A DNA stretch of 64,000 nt from the NCBI GenBank assembly GCA_037349105.1, contig JAYJMM010000039.1, positions 682,001 through 746,000 on the forward strand, written 5' to 3'. The translations under genes and the position numbers were made by a program. Shown in pieces: positions 62,510-64,000 of the stretch (position 1 is the stretch's first letter; the number at the start of each line of letters is the position of its first letter). Under the pieces are notes generated by a model that was not told the DNA's origin, did no database searches, and saw only the letters and a program-made list of their open reading frames with translations. The stretch comes from Limnomonas spitsbergensis. Taxonomy: Eukaryota; Chlorophyta; Chlorophyceae; Chlamydomonadales.

Positions 62510-63435
62510 CTAGCGTGATGTGAGCTGGTCATGTGTCATGCAATATAGGTGGTTGCTTGACTCCTTGCCCCCAACAAAGGCCACCACCAGCTTGTGACCA
62601 ATCATGTCCGTGCTGACAGCGTAATCCTCTGAGTCGACCATTTGCACACGGAATACATGACGCTCCGGGGCTGCTGGCTGTGTGGCAGTGGCGCTGCTGT
62701 CGGTATTATCCTGCCCCTGCCCGGCCCCCTGCCATGGCCCTGGCCTCGGTCTGGGGCTACATCCCTGCCCCCTGCCCCCTGCCCCCTGCCCCCTGCCCCC
62801 TGTCCCCTGCCCCCGGCCCCCTACCCCCGGCCCCCGGCCCCCGGCCCCCGGCCCCCGGCCCCCGGCCCCCGGCCCCCGGGCCCCGGCCCCCGGCCCCCGG
62901 CCCCCGGCCCCCGGCCCTCCGGCCCTGGCCCTGGCCCGACCTCCAGCTGGAACATCATGGGCAAGGGGTACACCTTTAGCATCTACTGGGGTGAAGAACG
63001 TGCACATGGCCAGGCGCATGGGCTCAACAAGCGGATCTATGTGAGGCACTTCAGATAATGCTGGACTTTTCCAACATAGGTGGTATCCCCCGCATTATCT
63101 ACAGACACGAAGTGATTGATGCGTGTGCGAGTGCGGCCATAGGCGATGCTCCCAATGCTCTCCTCGCTTCCTTCTGCAAGAGCGAACAAGACCACACCGC
63201 TATCCCGCTCTGCTGGCTTGTATCGGTCAAACACATCGTTGACAACCCCCGGCGTCCATGACTCCAGGTGAAGATCGTCAACCATCACGAGGACCGCAGC
63301 CTTGGCCATGGCACGGAGGGAGCTGGGAAGGTGCCGGCCCTTACCGAGGAGAACAGTTTGGGGACCCTCCTTGATGACCACCTTGTCATAAAGTGGGCAT
63401 GTGGGGAGGGGCATACCGGATTGTGTGAGATGCAT
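62510..63435 (-). pseudogene. Unrecognised, probably transposon-derived gene fragment
   Basis: Two minus-strand frames share one protein-like sequence. 63435-63037 has VDDLHLESWTPGVVNDVFD and VDNAGDTTYVGKVQHYLK, and 63049-62510 continues with HIDPLVEPMRLAMCTFF and ends SEDYAVSTDMIGHKLVVAF. The join at about 63047 needs a 1-nt change. A GC-rich repeat inserts a (GAGGRGP)n stretch in the middle (62760-62935). No catalytic motif was recognised. The ending resembles, from memory, C-terminal parts of large algal transposon proteins; this is weak. Confidence 0.4.
62755..62935. repeat. 6-7-bp C-rich microsatellite
   Basis: CCCCTGC and CCCCCGG units in tandem, nearly pure C/G. Open in all frames, hence several overlapping Pro-, Ala- or Gly-rich ORFs. 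Confidence 0.9.
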
Positions 63436-63499
63436 GCATTAATTTGTTTGTGACATGTATCATGAATAGCTCCGTTATATTGATGAAGTTGATGCATTT

Positions 63500-64000
63500 T
63501 CAATGATCACCTTCGGAGTAGTTTTCGTTTGTCGGCTCATGGACAAGCAGGATGTAGGGTTTGACGTTCGGATACTGCTGAAGCATGGCCCGCAAGGATT
63601 TGGAGAGCAGATGGTAGTTGACAAATGCTTTTCTGGGCCGCAGCACACCCGGCGGCCAATGCCACTTTTGAAAACTTGCATGAGCCTCTCGACGACGAGC
63701 TCCAAGTCTTGAGAGGCAGAGCCGCGATCTTTTGCTTCCGCAGTCTGCAAGGTAGATAGGGTGTAGAAACAGAAACATGTCAGTGCACTGCATAGAGACT
63801 ACTGTCACCAATTATGAATCGAGCCCCACCAACTTAGCTTCCTTAGCCCCCCGACAAAATTGAGGTACTAACTTGCAAGCATGCCAATGCAAGTTGGCAG
63901 TGAACATGCTGTGAGGAGCATTGTTCTCCTCCAAGCTCTCCGCATATGTGTGCAAATAGTCAGCTGCCTGTTGGTTGGCCTCGTCGGTGTAGTCGCTAGC
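63500..64000 (-). pseudogene. Further exons or fragments of the same right-end gene
   Basis: Minus strand. A segment from the window end to about 63870 reads YTDEANQQAADYLHTYAES and TANLHWHACK and then meets a GTTAGT donor-like site. An acceptor-like CCTTGCAG follows at about 63746, then SQDLELVVERLMQVFKS, and after a frame change FVNYHLLSKSLRAML and NVKPYILLVHEPTNE. The order suits a spliced gene, but the frame change suggests a decayed copy. Superficially like C-terminal parts of KDZ-type transposases; not established. Confidence 0.4.

Overview
The window looks like nuclear DNA of a volvocine or chlamydomonad green alga. It contains a secreted hydroxyproline-rich wall-type gene with a GT-AG intron, a Dualen-like LINE carrying two endonucleases, and very large LTR retrotransposons. 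It is a nest of mobile elements with one convincing host gene.

Layout. Positions 1-787 and 50648-51434 are inverted copies of one repeat. Inside the left arm lie unassigned sequence (788-2200), three tandem-repeat fields (2210-4100) and a decayed Dualen-like non-LTR element (about 4100-13397) followed by a 5'-truncated copy of its own tail. From 13901 to 50468 runs one LTR-type element (E1) split by two relatives. E2 (21693-30878, minus strand) lies between CCCA target duplications. E3 (31357-50047, plus strand) lies between AAGA duplications. E1 and E2 carry only a gag-like gene. E3 carries gag-protease, a very large pol, and a third ORF that fuses a cytosine-5 DNA methyltransferase, an integrase and a PHD finger. 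A two-exon extracellular-matrix glycoprotein gene follows (51533-53277, minus). After a 3.4-kb stretch with no clear gene comes the 3' part of a second methyltransferase-integrase-PHD element (E4, 56698-62157, minus). Its C-terminus adds a second, NPP-type methyltransferase-like domain, frameshifted here. The right end holds broken pieces of an unidentified, probably transposon-derived gene.

Main finding. These methyltransferase-bearing elements do not end where LTR retrotransposons normally end. Using the polypurine tract and the primer-binding position to set the LTR, the LTR reads B-GC-A, with a palindrome GACAGCTGTC at the B/A border. Integrated E2 and E3 read A-internal-B-GC-A-B, start at TGTC and end at GACA inside that palindrome, and have 4-bp target duplications. 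E1 reads A-internal-B. These are the products expected if two-LTR circles (E2, E3) or a one-LTR circle (E1) were opened at the palindrome. In E2 the LTR-LTR junction keeps about 10 nt of primer-site sequence. At the primer site, all three elements have a 21-nt segment complementary to a segment near the inferred RNA start, with compensating changes between elements, which suggests Tf1-like self-priming.

How the parts would work together. Gag-protease and pol would make particles and cDNA. The methyltransferase-integrase-PHD protein would insert the DNA while reading chromatin through the PHD finger and possibly methylating target or element DNA. The gag-only E1 and E2 would have depended on an E3-like partner. 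All functional statements are inferred from motifs read by eye; no database search was run.
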